Source: Variimorphobacter saccharofermentans (GTDB lineage: Bacteria; Bacillota; Clostridia; Lachnospirales; Lachnospiraceae). Taken from it: a stretch of 64,000 bases of DNA. This document shows, piece after piece, positions 25,960 to 36,047 of the stretch. Positions within the stretch are counted from its first letter, which is position 1. Each line of letters starts with the position of its first letter. Location of the stretch: the NCBI RefSeq assembly GCF_014174405.1, contig NZ_JACEGA010000001.1, positions 1,765,001-1,829,000 of the forward strand. Reading direction: 5' to 3'. Position numbers and translations under genes: made by a program. A model generated the notes under the pieces. The model did not search any database. It was not told where the DNA came from and was given only the letters and a program-made list of their open reading frames with translations.

Positions 25960-28900
25960 ATGAACGGATTGGAGCTTATCGATAACGTCAACAAGACACT
26001 TAAGGATGATTTAACAGTTGAAATTCAAAAAGACAGTAAGGTATCTATAGCAGCCGCTTGCTTTTCTATTTATGCTTTTGCAGAATTAAAGAAACAATTA
26101 AAGAATCTGGATGAGCTACGCTTTATTTTTACCTCACCTACTTTTGTACAAGAAAGAGCAAAAAAAGAGAAAAGAGAATTTTATATTCCTCGTCAAGAAA
26201 GGGAGCGTAATCTGTATGGTTCTGAGTTTGAGGTAAAACTTAGAAATGAGATGAACCAGAAAGCTATTGCTAAAGAATGTGCGGAGTGGATAAGAAAAAA
26301 GGCTATATTCAAGTCTAATATTACAAATGAAAATATGATGGGTTTCATGAATGTAGATGATAAGAGTTATATGCCACTGAACGGTTTCACAACAGTCGAC
26401 CTTGGTTGTGAGCGTGGTAATAATGCTTACTATATGGTTCAAAAATCAGATACTCCTATGAGTACAGCATATCTGCAACTATTTGAACAGATTTGGAATA
26501 ATGATTCTAAGTTACAGGAAGTTACGAATGAAGTGGTTGATAGTATTACAACTGTATATAATGAGAATTCACCAGATTATATATATTTTGTAACACTTTA
26601 TAACATCTTTAATGAATTCCTTGAGGATGTATCAGAAGATGTACTTCCTAATGAAGCTACTGGTTTTAAAGAAAGCAAGATATGGGGAATACTTTATAAT
26701 TTTCAGCAGGATGCAGCTCTCGCTATTATTAATAAACTGGAAAAGTATAATGGCTGTATTCTAGCGGATTCAGTGGGACTTGGAAAAACATTTACTGCCT
26801 TATCGGTTATCAAATACTATGAAAACCGTAATAAATCAGTACTTGTTTTGTGCCCTAAGAAGCTGGCAAATAACTGGAATACATACAAAGATAACTATAT
26901 AAATAATCCTATTGCAGCTGATCGATTGCGATATGATGTACTATTTCACACTGACCTAAGCAGAACCAGAGGTTCATCGAATGGTCTCGATTTAGATAGA
27001 TTGAATTGGAGTAATTACGACCTTGTTGTAATTGATGAATCTCACAATTTCCGTAATGGTGGAAAAGTAATTGGAGAGGATGCGAAAGAAAATCGGTATC
27101 TAAAACTTCTTAATAAAGTTATCCGCAAGGGTGTTAAAACTAAGGTATTGATGCTTTCAGCTACACCAGTTAATAACAGATTTATTGATTTGAAGAATCA
27201 GATTGCTCTCGCATACGAGGGGGAAAGCCAGATACTGGATGAAAAGTTAAATACTAAGAAGAGTATTGAAGATATTTTTAAGCAGGCTCAGACTGCATTC
27301 AATAATTGGAGCAAATGGGAACCAGAAGACCGTACTACTAGTAAGCTTCTAAAGATGCTTGACTTTGATTTCTTTGAGGTGCTTGATAGTGTAACAATTG
27401 CACGTTCAAGAAAACATATTCAGAAATATTATGATACTTCTGAGATTGGGACATTCCCTAAGAGAAATGCTCCAATATCAAAACGTCCAGGTCTTACAGA
27501 TTTGGATAATGCAATTAATTATAATGAAATATATGAACAAATAAGCTTATTGCAGCTTTGTATCTATACACCAACGGATTATATTCTTCCAAGTAAAATT
27601 GAAAAATACATGGATATGTATGATTCAAACTATGTTAAAGGTGGACTTACTCAGTCTGGTCGTGAGCAAGGTATTAGAAGACTTATGTCTATTAATCTTA
27701 TGAAACGAATGGAAAGTTCTGTATATTCATTCCGATTAACATTGAAACGTATTAAAGAACTGATAGCCGGAACCATCAAAGATATTAATGATTTTGAGCA
27801 TGGTCTGAGAAAAAACTCTCTAGAATTAAAAGACTTATCAAATACAGAGTTTGATGAAGATGATCAGAACGATGATATTTTTGTAATTGGGCGTAAGGTA
27901 AAGATTGACCTTGCAGATATGGATTATAAGTCATGGAAACGTGAATTGAAAAATGATAAAGAAATTCTTGATTTACTACTTACAATGATTGCTGATATAA
28001 CACCAGCTCATGATAGTAAATTACAGGAACTCTTTGATGTTATTGATGATAAGATAGAGCATCCAATTAACCCAGGTAATAAGAAAATAATTATATTTAC
28101 AGCATTTGCAGATACAGCAGGTTATTTATATGACACTGTAAGTGTATATGTAAAGAAAAAGTTTGATCTAGATACAGCAATTGTTACTGGTTCAGTAGAT
28201 GGTAAAACAACTATTAAAGGATTATATGCAAACCTTAATACAGTTCTTACATGTTTTTCTCCAATATCCAAAGGAAAAGACTTATTAATGCCAAATCAAA
28301 AGGCTGAGATAGATATCTTAATAGCAACTGATTGTATATCTGAAGGACAAAACCTTCAGGATTGTGATTATCTTATTAACTATGATATCCATTGGAATCC
28401 AGTCCGTATTATACAGAGATTTGGGCGTATTGACCGTATAGGAAGTAAGAATGAATGTATTCAGCTCGTAAACTTCTGGCCAGATATAACATTGGATGAG
28501 TATATCAATCTAAAAGCAAGAGTAGAAACGCGTATGAAAATTGTAGATATGACAGCTACTGGTGATGATAATGTCCTTAGTCCGGAAGAAAAAGGAGACC
28601 TCGAATATAGAAAGCAGCAGCTTAAGAGGTTACAGGAAGAGGTTGTAGATATTGAAGAAATGTCTTCAGGAATATCAATTATGGACCTTGGATTAAATGA
28701 ATTCAGACTAGATTTACTTGATTATATAAAATCGCATCCAGAAATTGGAAAAGCACCGCATGGTATGAATGCTGTTGTTGCAGCTACAGATGAGCTTCCA
28801 TCTGGAGTAATCTTTGTCTTAAAGAATCTTAAGAATGAGGTAAATATTAATAGCCAGAACAGACTGCATCCGTTCTACATAGTTTATATGTCTGACGATG

Positions 28901-29199
28901 GTGAGGTTATCATAGACCATCTTTCGCCAAAAGAAATGTTAGACTCGTTTAGGTTACTTTGTAAGGGAAAGAAAAAGCCTGATAAACAGTTATGTACTGT
29001 ATTTAACGAGGAAACTGATGATGGTCGTAAGATGGGTAAGTATTCTGAACTGTTGGGGGATTCTATTGCATCCATTATTGAATTAAAGGATGAGAGTGAA
29101 ATGGATAGCTTTCTTAGTGGTAAGCAAATGAGCTTCATGTCAGAGAGGATTGGAGGACTTGATGATTTTGAACTTATTAGCTTCCTGGTAATTAAATAA
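25960..29199 (+). CDS. SNF2-family helicase/ATPase of the R-M/TIR block
   Basis: A 1079-residue superfamily 2 ATPase. The N-terminal about 230 residues resemble the phospholipase-D-like domain that precedes such helicases, although I do not see an HKD motif. Motif I is DSVGLGKTFTAL (Lys276), motif II is DESH (359-362), motif III is LSATPVNN, and motif VI is QRFGRIDRIG (about 819). A long helical insert separates the two RecA lobes. The AAAGGGG site abuts the ATG, so TTG at 25969 may be the true start. The protein probably translocates on DNA; its target here is unknown. Confidence 0.85.
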   Translation: MNGLELIDNVNKTLKDDLTVEIQKDSKVSIAAACFSIYAFAELKKQLKNLDELRFIFTSPTFVQERAKKEKREFYIPRQERERNLYGSEFEVKLRNEMNQKAIAKECAEWIRKKAIFKSNITNENMMGFMNVDDKSYMPLNGFTTVDLGCERGNNAYYMVQKSDTPMSTAYLQLFEQIWNNDSKLQEVTNEVVDSITTVYNENSPDYIYFVTLYNIFNEFLEDVSEDVLPNEATGFKESKIWGILYNFQQDAALAIINKLEKYNGCILADSVGLGKTFTALSVIKYYENRNKSVLVLCPKKLANNWNTYKDNYINNPIAADRLRYDVLFHTDLSRTRGSSNGLDLDRLNWSNYDLVVIDESHNFRNGGKVIGEDAKENRYLKLLNKVIRKGVKTKVLMLSATPVNNRFIDLKNQIALAYEGESQILDEKLNTKKSIEDIFKQAQTAFNNWSKWEPEDRTTSKLLKMLDFDFFEVLDSVTIARSRKHIQKYYDTSEIGTFPKRNAPISKRPGLTDLDNAINYNEIYEQISLLQLCIYTPTDYILPSKIEKYMDMYDSNYVKGGLTQSGREQGIRRLMSINLMKRMESSVYSFRLTLKRIKELIAGTIKDINDFEHGLRKNSLELKDLSNTEFDEDDQNDDIFVIGRKVKIDLADMDYKSWKRELKNDKEILDLLLTMIADITPAHDSKLQELFDVIDDKIEHPINPGNKKIIIFTAFADTAGYLYDTVSVYVKKKFDLDTAIVTGSVDGKTTIKGLYANLNTVLTCFSPISKGKDLLMPNQKAEIDILIATDCISEGQNLQDCDYLINYDIHWNPVRIIQRFGRIDRIGSKNECIQLVNFWPDITLDEYINLKARVETRMKIVDMTATGDDNVLSPEEKGDLEYRKQQLKRLQEEVVDIEEMSSGISIMDLGLNEFRLDLLDYIKSHPEIGKAPHGMNAVVAATDELPSGVIFVLKNLKNEVNINSQNRLHPFYIVYMSDDGEVIIDHLSPKEMLDSFRLLCKGKKKPDKQLCTVFNEETDDGRKMGKYSELLGDSIASIIELKDESEMDSFLSGKQMSFMSERIGGLDDFELISFLVIK

Positions 29200-29213
29200 G
29201 CGGGGGTGGTTAT

Positions 29214-29825
29214 GTGTTTGATTTACCGAAATCTACTGAGATTAGAAAACCAGTACACAAGAAACTGATTTATTCAAAATTTGCCACCGAACTTAGTGGC
29301 GACAAAAAAGAAAGATTTGATGCTGATATCAGTAGAATCATAATTATAAATGAAATATCGGAAATTTCTGTAAATATTAAGGCTGCAGAAAAAGTATCTT
29401 CTATATTTGTGGCACAGGTAGAGCTAAAAACCAAGGACTATAATGACAGAAATATAATTCTGATATCGAAGCTGTTCGGTCAAAATCTGTTGATAGTGCT
29501 GCATTATGAAGAACAGTATCAGCTAGCTATTTATGAAACTAAACTGTTAAAAAGTGAATGGAATAATGAAGAAGATTTCAGCTTGAAACTTAATGGTTTG
29601 GATATGGGTACTGTCTGGGATAATTTTGTTATGCAGGTATCTGGCATCAGTGTAGAAATTGGAAATACCTTAGTAGAGCAGATAAGCCTTGAATCTGAAA
29701 AAGAAAAGTTAAGAAAACAGATTGATGATTTGGAGAGAAAGGCACGAAAGGAAACCCAATCAAAGAAGAAATTTGAGTTGTTCCAGCAGATAAAAAAATA
29801 TAAGAACAGATTGGAGGAGGCGTAA
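29214..29825 (+). CDS. DUF4391-like protein
   Basis: A 203-residue protein starting at GTG 29214 after GGGGGTGG. An N-terminal mixed domain (about 1-150) with KLIYSKFATELS near the start precedes a C-terminal coiled coil (about 155-203, rich in Glu and Lys). The pattern and position between an SNF2-type helicase and a type III methyltransferase match DUF4391 proteins, which I know from similar clusters. Biochemical function is not known. The stop is directly followed by the TIR gene ATG. Confidence 0.65.
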   Translation: MFDLPKSTEIRKPVHKKLIYSKFATELSGDKKERFDADISRIIIINEISEISVNIKAAEKVSSIFVAQVELKTKDYNDRNIILISKLFGQNLLIVLHYEEQYQLAIYETKLLKSEWNNEEDFSLKLNGLDMGTVWDNFVMQVSGISVEIGNTLVEQISLESEKEKLRKQIDDLERKARKETQSKKKFELFQQIKKYKNRLEEA

Positions 29826-30674
29826 ATGTCAGTAGAGCAGTATCAGAGAAATGTAAATTCTCTTGACAAGGATATCGCAGATTTAGAAAAGAAAAAAGCA
29901 GATGTTGATTCAAAGATAGCTGACCTTAATAGTAAAATTGACAGTGCGGCAAATCAAATAAGAAGAACAAAGTCGGCAGCTACCATCAAGAGTAAAACGA
30001 ATCAGATAACTAATTGGAATAAAGAATTAACCAGAAAAACAAAAGATAGTGCTGATTATGGAAAGAAAATTGTTGATAAACGAAAGAAGAGGAATGAAGC
30101 ATACTTAAAATTGCAAAAAGAAGAACAACAGGAAGATAAGAAACAGGCGAATACTATTAAAAAAATGCAGGCATCATATGAAAGTCGTATAGATGAGCTG
30201 ATGAATCAAATTACAGTTCATGTTGAAAATAAAAGTTCTTTTTATCAAGAATCTGAAGAAAACTATGATGTTTTTGTATCTCATGCATGGGAAGATAAAG
30301 AGAGTTTTGTAGATGGTTTTGTGACCGAGATGCAAAACCTTGGTATTAAGGTCTGGTACGATAAAGAAAAAATAGGTTGGGGAGATTCAATGAGAGCCAA
30401 GATTGATGAAGGACTTAAAAATTCAAAATTCGGAATCGCAGTTATCTCACCTAATTATATAGCTCCTGAAAAATACTGGACTAAAGCAGAACTTGATGGA
30501 CTTTTTCAATTAGAGAGTATAAATGGCAAGTTTTTATTACCTATTTGGCATAACATTACTAAACAGCAAATTTTAAATTACAGTTCGATTATTGCAAACA
30601 AGAAAGCGTTATCAACTGCAATGATGACAATAAATGAAATTGCTGTAGAAATGAAGAAATTACTGGAGGGATGA
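29826..30674 (+). CDS. Coiled-coil/TIR-domain protein (predicted NAD+-consuming effector)
   Basis: The first about 140 residues are a highly charged coiled coil. From residue 147 a TIR domain begins YDVFVSHAWEDKESF, continues VWYDKEKIGWGDSMR and VISPNYI, and contains KYWTKAELDGL with Glu222 at the expected catalytic glutamate position. Bacterial TIR proteins in defence systems (Thoeris, some CBASS and short Argonaute systems) cleave NAD+ or make signal nucleotides upon phage sensing. It is sandwiched, with no spacing, between DUF4391 and the methyltransferase gene. The start has GGAGGAG upstream. Enzymatic activity is inferred. Confidence 0.8.
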   Translation: MSVEQYQRNVNSLDKDIADLEKKKADVDSKIADLNSKIDSAANQIRRTKSAATIKSKTNQITNWNKELTRKTKDSADYGKKIVDKRKKRNEAYLKLQKEEQQEDKKQANTIKKMQASYESRIDELMNQITVHVENKSSFYQESEENYDVFVSHAWEDKESFVDGFVTEMQNLGIKVWYDKEKIGWGDSMRAKIDEGLKNSKFGIAVISPNYIAPEKYWTKAELDGLFQLESINGKFLLPIWHNITKQQILNYSSIIANKKALSTAMMTINEIAVEMKKLLEG

Positions 30675-30675
30675 T

Positions 30676-32517
30676 ATGGATAAGTTAGATATGCAGACAG
30701 CAAATATTGCTGATAAAAATTTTGAGACGTTATCAAAGTTGTTTCCTAATGCGGTAACAGAGACCATTACAGGATATGATGAAGATGGTAAGCCTGTTGT
30801 TGAAAGGGCAATAGATGCGGATGTTCTTAGACAGGAAATTTCATGTCAGGTTGTTGAAGGAAATGATGAAAGGTATCAATTTACATGGCCAGATAAAAAG
30901 AAATCGGTTGTGTTGGCAAATGACCCTATCTCTATGACACTCCGTCCAAAGAGGGAAAAGAGTATTGATTTTGATAATACTGAAAATATATATATTGAAG
31001 GGGATAATTTAGATGCTCTGAAATTATTGCAAGAAACTTATTTGGATAAAGTAAAGTTAATTTATATAGACCCACCATACAATACAGGAAATGATTTTAT
31101 TTATAGTGATGAATTTGTTGAAGATGAGGATGAATATATAGAAAAATCTGGACAAAAAGATGATGTTGGAAACAAAATGGTTCAAAATACAGAAACCAAT
31201 GGTAGATTTCATTCAGATTGGTTGAATATGATGTATCCGAGATTGAAAATTGCAAGGAATCTATTGTCACAAGATGGAGCTATTTTTATTAGTATAGATG
31301 ATAATGAAAGTACAAATCTGGTTAAAATGATGGATGAAATTTTTGGTGAAAGAAATAGAGTTGCTTTGATTTGCCATAAATCAAGAGCTTCTGTATCGAA
31401 TGATAAAATTATTTCACCTAATCATAATACAGTTTTATTTTATGCAAAAGACATTACTGTATTAGAAGAAAAAAGAAAGATGATAGGTCTAGACCCAATA
31501 TTAGATAAGTTTGATTATGATGATAATGATGGAAAAGGAGAGTATAGGTTAGTACCTGTAGATGGACCAGGAGGTGCTAAAAAAGGAAATCCTTATTATG
31601 AGTTTCTTGGGATTAAAGGTTATTGGAGATTTTCACAGGAAACTATGCAGGAAAAATATGACCAAGGATATGTTGTTAAACGTGGTAATAGTCTATATCA
31701 GAAATATTATAAAACAACAGCGGCAGCTACCAGAAGAACAACAACTACTTGGTGGGATGATGCAGGACTAATGTCGAATGCTACATCAAAATTAAAAACT
31801 TTAATGGGAGGGGCGACATTTGACACACCAAAACCATTGGAATTGATAGATAGAATGCTTAGAATGATTACATTTGATGATGATAATGCAATTGTTTTAG
31901 ATTTTTTTGCAGGGTCATCAACAACTGCACAAGCACTGATGGAATATAATGCAGAGAATTCAGGTCATCGTAAGTATATTTTAGTTCAGTTACCAGAAGT
32001 TATTTCAGAAAAAATGGAAGCATATGAAAATGGCTATAGAACAATATGCGAAATCGGTGAGGAAAGAATCAGAAGAGTATCAAAAGAAGTTAAAGAAAAA
32101 TCGAATATTGATGTAGGAATGAGAGTTTTTGAAATTGATTCCTCTAATATGAAGGATGTATATTATAGTCCAGCTGTAACACAGCAGACATTATTTGACC
32201 TCTATGCTGACAATATTAAGGAAGACCGAACACCAGAAGATCTTCTGTTCCAGGTGATGCTTGACCTTGGTGTATTATTATCAAGTAAAATCAAAGAAAC
32301 TGAAATTGCTGGAAAGAAAGTATTTAGTGTAGCTGACGGATTCCTTATGGCTTGCTTTGATAAAGATGTTACAGAGGAAACTGTTAAGGCTGTAGCACAG
32401 CAGAAACCATACTATGCTGTATTTAGAGATAGCTCTATGGCTAATGATAGTGTTGCAACTAATTTTGAGCAGATATTTGCAACATATAGTCCAGAGACTG
32501 TAAGGAAGGTGCTGTAA
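30676..32517 (+). CDS. mod: Type III restriction-modification methyltransferase (Mod)
   Basis: An N6-adenine methyltransferase of 613 residues. The catalytic motif DPPYNTG is at about residue 132 and the AdoMet-binding motif LDFFAGSSTTAQAL at about 407, the order of beta-class enzymes. The N-terminal lead (about 1-100) and the variable middle (about 160-400) should hold the target recognition domain. In type III systems Mod gives sequence specificity to Res. The gene starts one base after the TIR stop and ends one base before res. Confidence 0.9.
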   Translation: MDKLDMQTANIADKNFETLSKLFPNAVTETITGYDEDGKPVVERAIDADVLRQEISCQVVEGNDERYQFTWPDKKKSVVLANDPISMTLRPKREKSIDFDNTENIYIEGDNLDALKLLQETYLDKVKLIYIDPPYNTGNDFIYSDEFVEDEDEYIEKSGQKDDVGNKMVQNTETNGRFHSDWLNMMYPRLKIARNLLSQDGAIFISIDDNESTNLVKMMDEIFGERNRVALICHKSRASVSNDKIISPNHNTVLFYAKDITVLEEKRKMIGLDPILDKFDYDDNDGKGEYRLVPVDGPGGAKKGNPYYEFLGIKGYWRFSQETMQEKYDQGYVVKRGNSLYQKYYKTTAAATRRTTTTWWDDAGLMSNATSKLKTLMGGATFDTPKPLELIDRMLRMITFDDDNAIVLDFFAGSSTTAQALMEYNAENSGHRKYILVQLPEVISEKMEAYENGYRTICEIGEERIRRVSKEVKEKSNIDVGMRVFEIDSSNMKDVYYSPAVTQQTLFDLYADNIKEDRTPEDLLFQVMLDLGVLLSSKIKETEIAGKKVFSVADGFLMACFDKDVTEETVKAVAQQKPYYAVFRDSSMANDSVATNFEQIFATYSPETVRKVL

Positions 32518-32518
32518 T

Positions 32519-35500
32519 ATGAAATTTAATTTTAAAATACAGCAATATCAGACCGATGCAGTTAATAGTGTTGTAAATGTTTTTAAGGGTCAGCCTTACC
32601 AAGATAAAGTAAGTTATAGGCGTGATATTGGCAACAAACATCAAATTCAACAGTATTCACAGGCGTCATTTGCTATGGATGGAGAACAGCAAACAATTGG
32701 TTTCACTGACGATTTTGATGAGTCTGGCTTTAAGAATGAGACACTTATGATATCAGCAGATACTTTGTTATCAAATATTAAAGAAGTACAGCAGTCCAAT
32801 AATTTAATGGTATCGGATTCATTGGTAGATAATCTAGGAGCTTGTTCTTTGGATGTTGAGATGGAGACTGGTACTGGTAAGACTTATGTTTATATCAAGA
32901 CTATGTATGAATTAAATCAGCGATATGGTTGGTCAAAATTTATCGTAGTTGTACCTTCTATAGCCATAAGAGAAGGTGTAAAGAAGTCATTTGAAATCAC
33001 ACAGGACCACTTTATGGAACAATACCATAAGAAAGTCAGATACTTTGTTTATAACAGTAGTAATTTGAACCAGCTTGATTCTTTCTCAAGTAATTCTGGA
33101 ATCAATGTGATGATAATAAATATGCAAGCTTTCAATACTTCTATGAAGGAAGGTGGAAGGAGCAAAGAAGCTCGTATTATTTATGATAAAAGAGATGAAT
33201 TTGGTAGTAGAAGACCGATTGATGTTATTAAAGCCAATAATCCTATTATCATCCTTGATGAACCACAGAAAATGGGTGGAGATGCTACACAGAAGGCTTT
33301 AAAGAATTTTAATCCATTATTCTGCTTAAACTATTCAGCTACTCACGCACAGCATCATAATCTTGTATATGCTTTGGATGCAGTAGATGCTTATAATCAG
33401 AGACTTGTTAAGAAGATTGAAGTAAAAGGATTCCAGGTAAAGAATTTCCGTGGTACTGATAGATACTTATATTTAGAGGATATTATCGTATCTCCTAAGC
33501 ATGCTCCTAAAGCAAAAATTGAATTTGAAATTGCATATAAAAAATCTATTAACAGAGAGCCAAAGATACTGGAAGTAGATGATAATTTATACGAGCTTTC
33601 AAAGAACATGGAGCAGTATAAAGGTTATCGTATATCCGAGATTGACCCTATTGCAGGTACAGTAACATTTACCAATGGTGAAGTGATTCGTAGGGGAGAT
33701 GTTGTTGGTGATGTATCTGAAAAAGATATGAGAAGAATCCAAATTAGAGAGACAATTAAATCACATCTTGAAAAAGAAGAAGAGCTATTCAATAGGGGGA
33801 TTAAGACCTTATCGCTGTTCTTTATTGATGAAGTTGCGAAATATCGCCAGTATGATGAGGATGGTGCGGAGCTTCTTGGCGAATATGGAAAGATGTTCGA
33901 ACAGGAATATAACGATGTAGTAAATGAGTACATTACAGTATTTGATACCCCATATCAGCGTTACCTTAAGGGAATTGATGTTGCTGATACCCATAAGGGA
34001 TATTTCAGTATAGATAAAAAAGGTCGTGCTGTTGATAGCCATATAAAGAGAGGTTCAGATTTTTCTGATGATATATCAGCATATGATTTGATTTTGAAGA
34101 ACAAAGAAAGGTTATTAAGCTTTAAGGAACCAACAAGATTTATCTTTTCACATTCAGCCTTAAGAGAAGGATGGGATAGTCCTAATGTATTCCAGATTTG
34201 TACCTTAAAGCATAGTGAAAGTACTACCGTTAAGCGGCAAGAAGTTGGTAGAGGCTTGCGACTTTGTGTAAATCAAGATGGATTCCGTATGGATAACCAG
34301 AGCCTTGGAATTGCACAGGTGCATAAGGTAAATAAACTTACCGTTATTGCAAGTGAAAGTTATAAGGAATTTGTTACTGACCTTCAGAAACAAATTAGGG
34401 GAGCACTTTACGAAAGGCCAAGAAGAGCAACAAAAGATTATTTCCAAGGAAAGACTGTTTTGGTAAATGGTGCAGTTGAGAAGATTACTGACCAGCAAGC
34501 AACTATGATTTATCAGTATCTAATAAAGAACGATTATGTAACCATGGATGGCGAAGACCGTATTACTGAGCAGTATCATATCGACTTAGAGAATAATAAT
34601 CTTGCAGTATTGCCAGAAAGATTAGTTGCATATGCAGAAGGCATTCATAAGTTGATTCAGAGTGTATTCAATGAAAAGATTCTGGATGAAATGATTGGTG
34701 ATGGTAATGAAACCAAGATACCAAGTAATGACCTCAATGATAACTTCTACAAAAAAGAATTTCAGACACTTTGGAGTTATATTAACCATAGGTATGCTTA
34801 TACTGTTTCATTTGACAGTAATGAGCTGATTCAGAAGTCTATAGTTGCTATTGATAATGAGCTTTATGTATCAATGCTCCAGTACACAACATCTGTATCG
34901 GAACAGAAGGATACCATGTCAGCGGATGCAATTAAATCCGGTGATTCTTTCAAAGGGGTAAAATCTGGTACAACAGTACTTAGACATTTTGAAACAAGTC
35001 AGATTAAATATGATTTAATTGGAAAGATTGCAGAAGCAACGGTTCTTACAAGAAAAACAGTTGCAGCGATTCTTAAGGGTATCCGTATAGATAGATTTGC
35101 TATGTATAGAAATAATCCAGAGGAATTTATCACAAAGGTTGCAAGGCTAATTAAAGAGCAAAAAGCTACAATGATTGTAGAACATATTTCATATGACCAG
35201 CTTGAAGGAAAGTATGATAGCTCTATCTTTACAGCTGAGAAGCATACAAGTATTGATAAAGCTTTCGAAGCAGAGAAACATATTCAACCATATGTATTTA
35301 CAGATGGTATTGCTGATAAATCTATAGAGCGTAAATTTGCAGAAGACCTTGATGGAGCTTCAGAAGTATGTGTTTATGCTAAATTACCAAAGGGATTCTC
35401 GATTCCTACACCAGTTGGAAATTATAGTCCAGACTGGGCAATAGCATTTAATGCTGGTAGCGTAAAGCATATCTTCTTTATTGCTGAAACTAAGGGAACA

Positions 35501-35662
35501 ATGGAGAGCTTACAGCTTAGACCGATTGAAAAGGCAAAGATATCATGTGCGAGAAAACTATTTAATGAGATTTCAACAGAAAATGTTGTTTACCATGATG
35601 TAGATAGTTATCAAAGCTTATTGAACATTATGCCTACAATTGAGAAGAAAGTTGCAAAATAA
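32519..35662 (+). CDS. res: Type III restriction enzyme Res subunit (helicase-nuclease)
   Basis: The 1047-residue protein has an SF2 helicase core: motif I METGTGKTYV (Lys121), motif II DEPQ (247-250), motif III NYSATHAQ, and late motifs SALREGWDSPNVF and RQEVGRGLRL. The C-terminal nuclease shows the PD-(D/E)xK arrangement: Asp972 in YSPDWAI, with Glu990 and Lys992 in AETKG. Together with Mod it should form the type III restriction complex. Coding is intact, so restriction is probably functional. Confidence 0.92.
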   Translation: MKFNFKIQQYQTDAVNSVVNVFKGQPYQDKVSYRRDIGNKHQIQQYSQASFAMDGEQQTIGFTDDFDESGFKNETLMISADTLLSNIKEVQQSNNLMVSDSLVDNLGACSLDVEMETGTGKTYVYIKTMYELNQRYGWSKFIVVVPSIAIREGVKKSFEITQDHFMEQYHKKVRYFVYNSSNLNQLDSFSSNSGINVMIINMQAFNTSMKEGGRSKEARIIYDKRDEFGSRRPIDVIKANNPIIILDEPQKMGGDATQKALKNFNPLFCLNYSATHAQHHNLVYALDAVDAYNQRLVKKIEVKGFQVKNFRGTDRYLYLEDIIVSPKHAPKAKIEFEIAYKKSINREPKILEVDDNLYELSKNMEQYKGYRISEIDPIAGTVTFTNGEVIRRGDVVGDVSEKDMRRIQIRETIKSHLEKEEELFNRGIKTLSLFFIDEVAKYRQYDEDGAELLGEYGKMFEQEYNDVVNEYITVFDTPYQRYLKGIDVADTHKGYFSIDKKGRAVDSHIKRGSDFSDDISAYDLILKNKERLLSFKEPTRFIFSHSALREGWDSPNVFQICTLKHSESTTVKRQEVGRGLRLCVNQDGFRMDNQSLGIAQVHKVNKLTVIASESYKEFVTDLQKQIRGALYERPRRATKDYFQGKTVLVNGAVEKITDQQATMIYQYLIKNDYVTMDGEDRITEQYHIDLENNNLAVLPERLVAYAEGIHKLIQSVFNEKILDEMIGDGNETKIPSNDLNDNFYKKEFQTLWSYINHRYAYTVSFDSNELIQKSIVAIDNELYVSMLQYTTSVSEQKDTMSADAIKSGDSFKGVKSGTTVLRHFETSQIKYDLIGKIAEATVLTRKTVAAILKGIRIDRFAMYRNNPEEFITKVARLIKEQKATMIVEHISYDQLEGKYDSSIFTAEKHTSIDKAFEAEKHIQPYVFTDGIADKSIERKFAEDLDGASEVCVYAKLPKGFSIPTPVGNYSPDWAIAFNAGSVKHIFFIAETKGTMESLQLRPIEKAKISCARKLFNEISTENVVYHDVDSYQSLLNIMPTIEKKVAK

Positions 35663-35681
35663 TTGATAAGGAGGATGTTAT

Positions 35682-35900
35682 ATGGCAGACTTTCAATATG
35701 AAATAGTAGAGCAGCTTGGTATTCTGTCTGAAAGTCCAAAGGGATGGACGAAAGAATTTAACAAGATTTCATGGAACGGCGGAGTTCCCAAATATGATAT
35801 ACGTGATTGGGCTCCAGAACATGAGAAGATGGGTAAGGGAGTTACCTTAACCGATGAAGAAGCGAAGAAATTAGCAGAGCTTCTTGGAAACGTACTATAA
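35682..35900 (+). CDS. YdbC-like PC4/p15 family ssDNA-binding protein
   Basis: The 72-residue sequence (EIVEQLGILSESPKGWTKE, then ISWNGGVPKYDIRDWAPEHEKMGKGVTLT) matches the bacterial YdbC family, whose fold is that of the transcription coactivator PC4 and which binds single-stranded DNA. A strong AAGGAGG ribosome site precedes the ATG. It follows res by 19 bases and precedes a hairpin, so it looks like the last gene of the block. Such genes also occur alone in Firmicutes, so a defence link is not proven. Confidence 0.8.
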   Translation: MADFQYEIVEQLGILSESPKGWTKEFNKISWNGGVPKYDIRDWAPEHEKMGKGVTLTDEEAKKLAELLGNVL

Positions 35901-35913
35901 TTCAATAATATCC

Positions 35914-35955
35914 ATAAGAGCCCAAGTGATAGGGAGACCTATTGCTTGGGCTTAT
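35914..35955 (+). terminator. Strong hairpin at the end of the R-M/TIR block
   Basis: The arms ATAAGAGCCCAAG and CTTGGGCTTAT, extended by TGATAGG/CCTATTG-type pairs, make a long stem with a short loop. A clear T run is missing, so termination may be inefficient or bidirectional. Confidence 0.55.
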
Positions 35956-36047
35956 CTTCTAGAAAGATACAACATAATTTACATAGTAATGAAAAGGTGT
36001 TTTTTATTTACCTAACCTTGAAGCTTATATTTGCAAGGTGGTATTTA

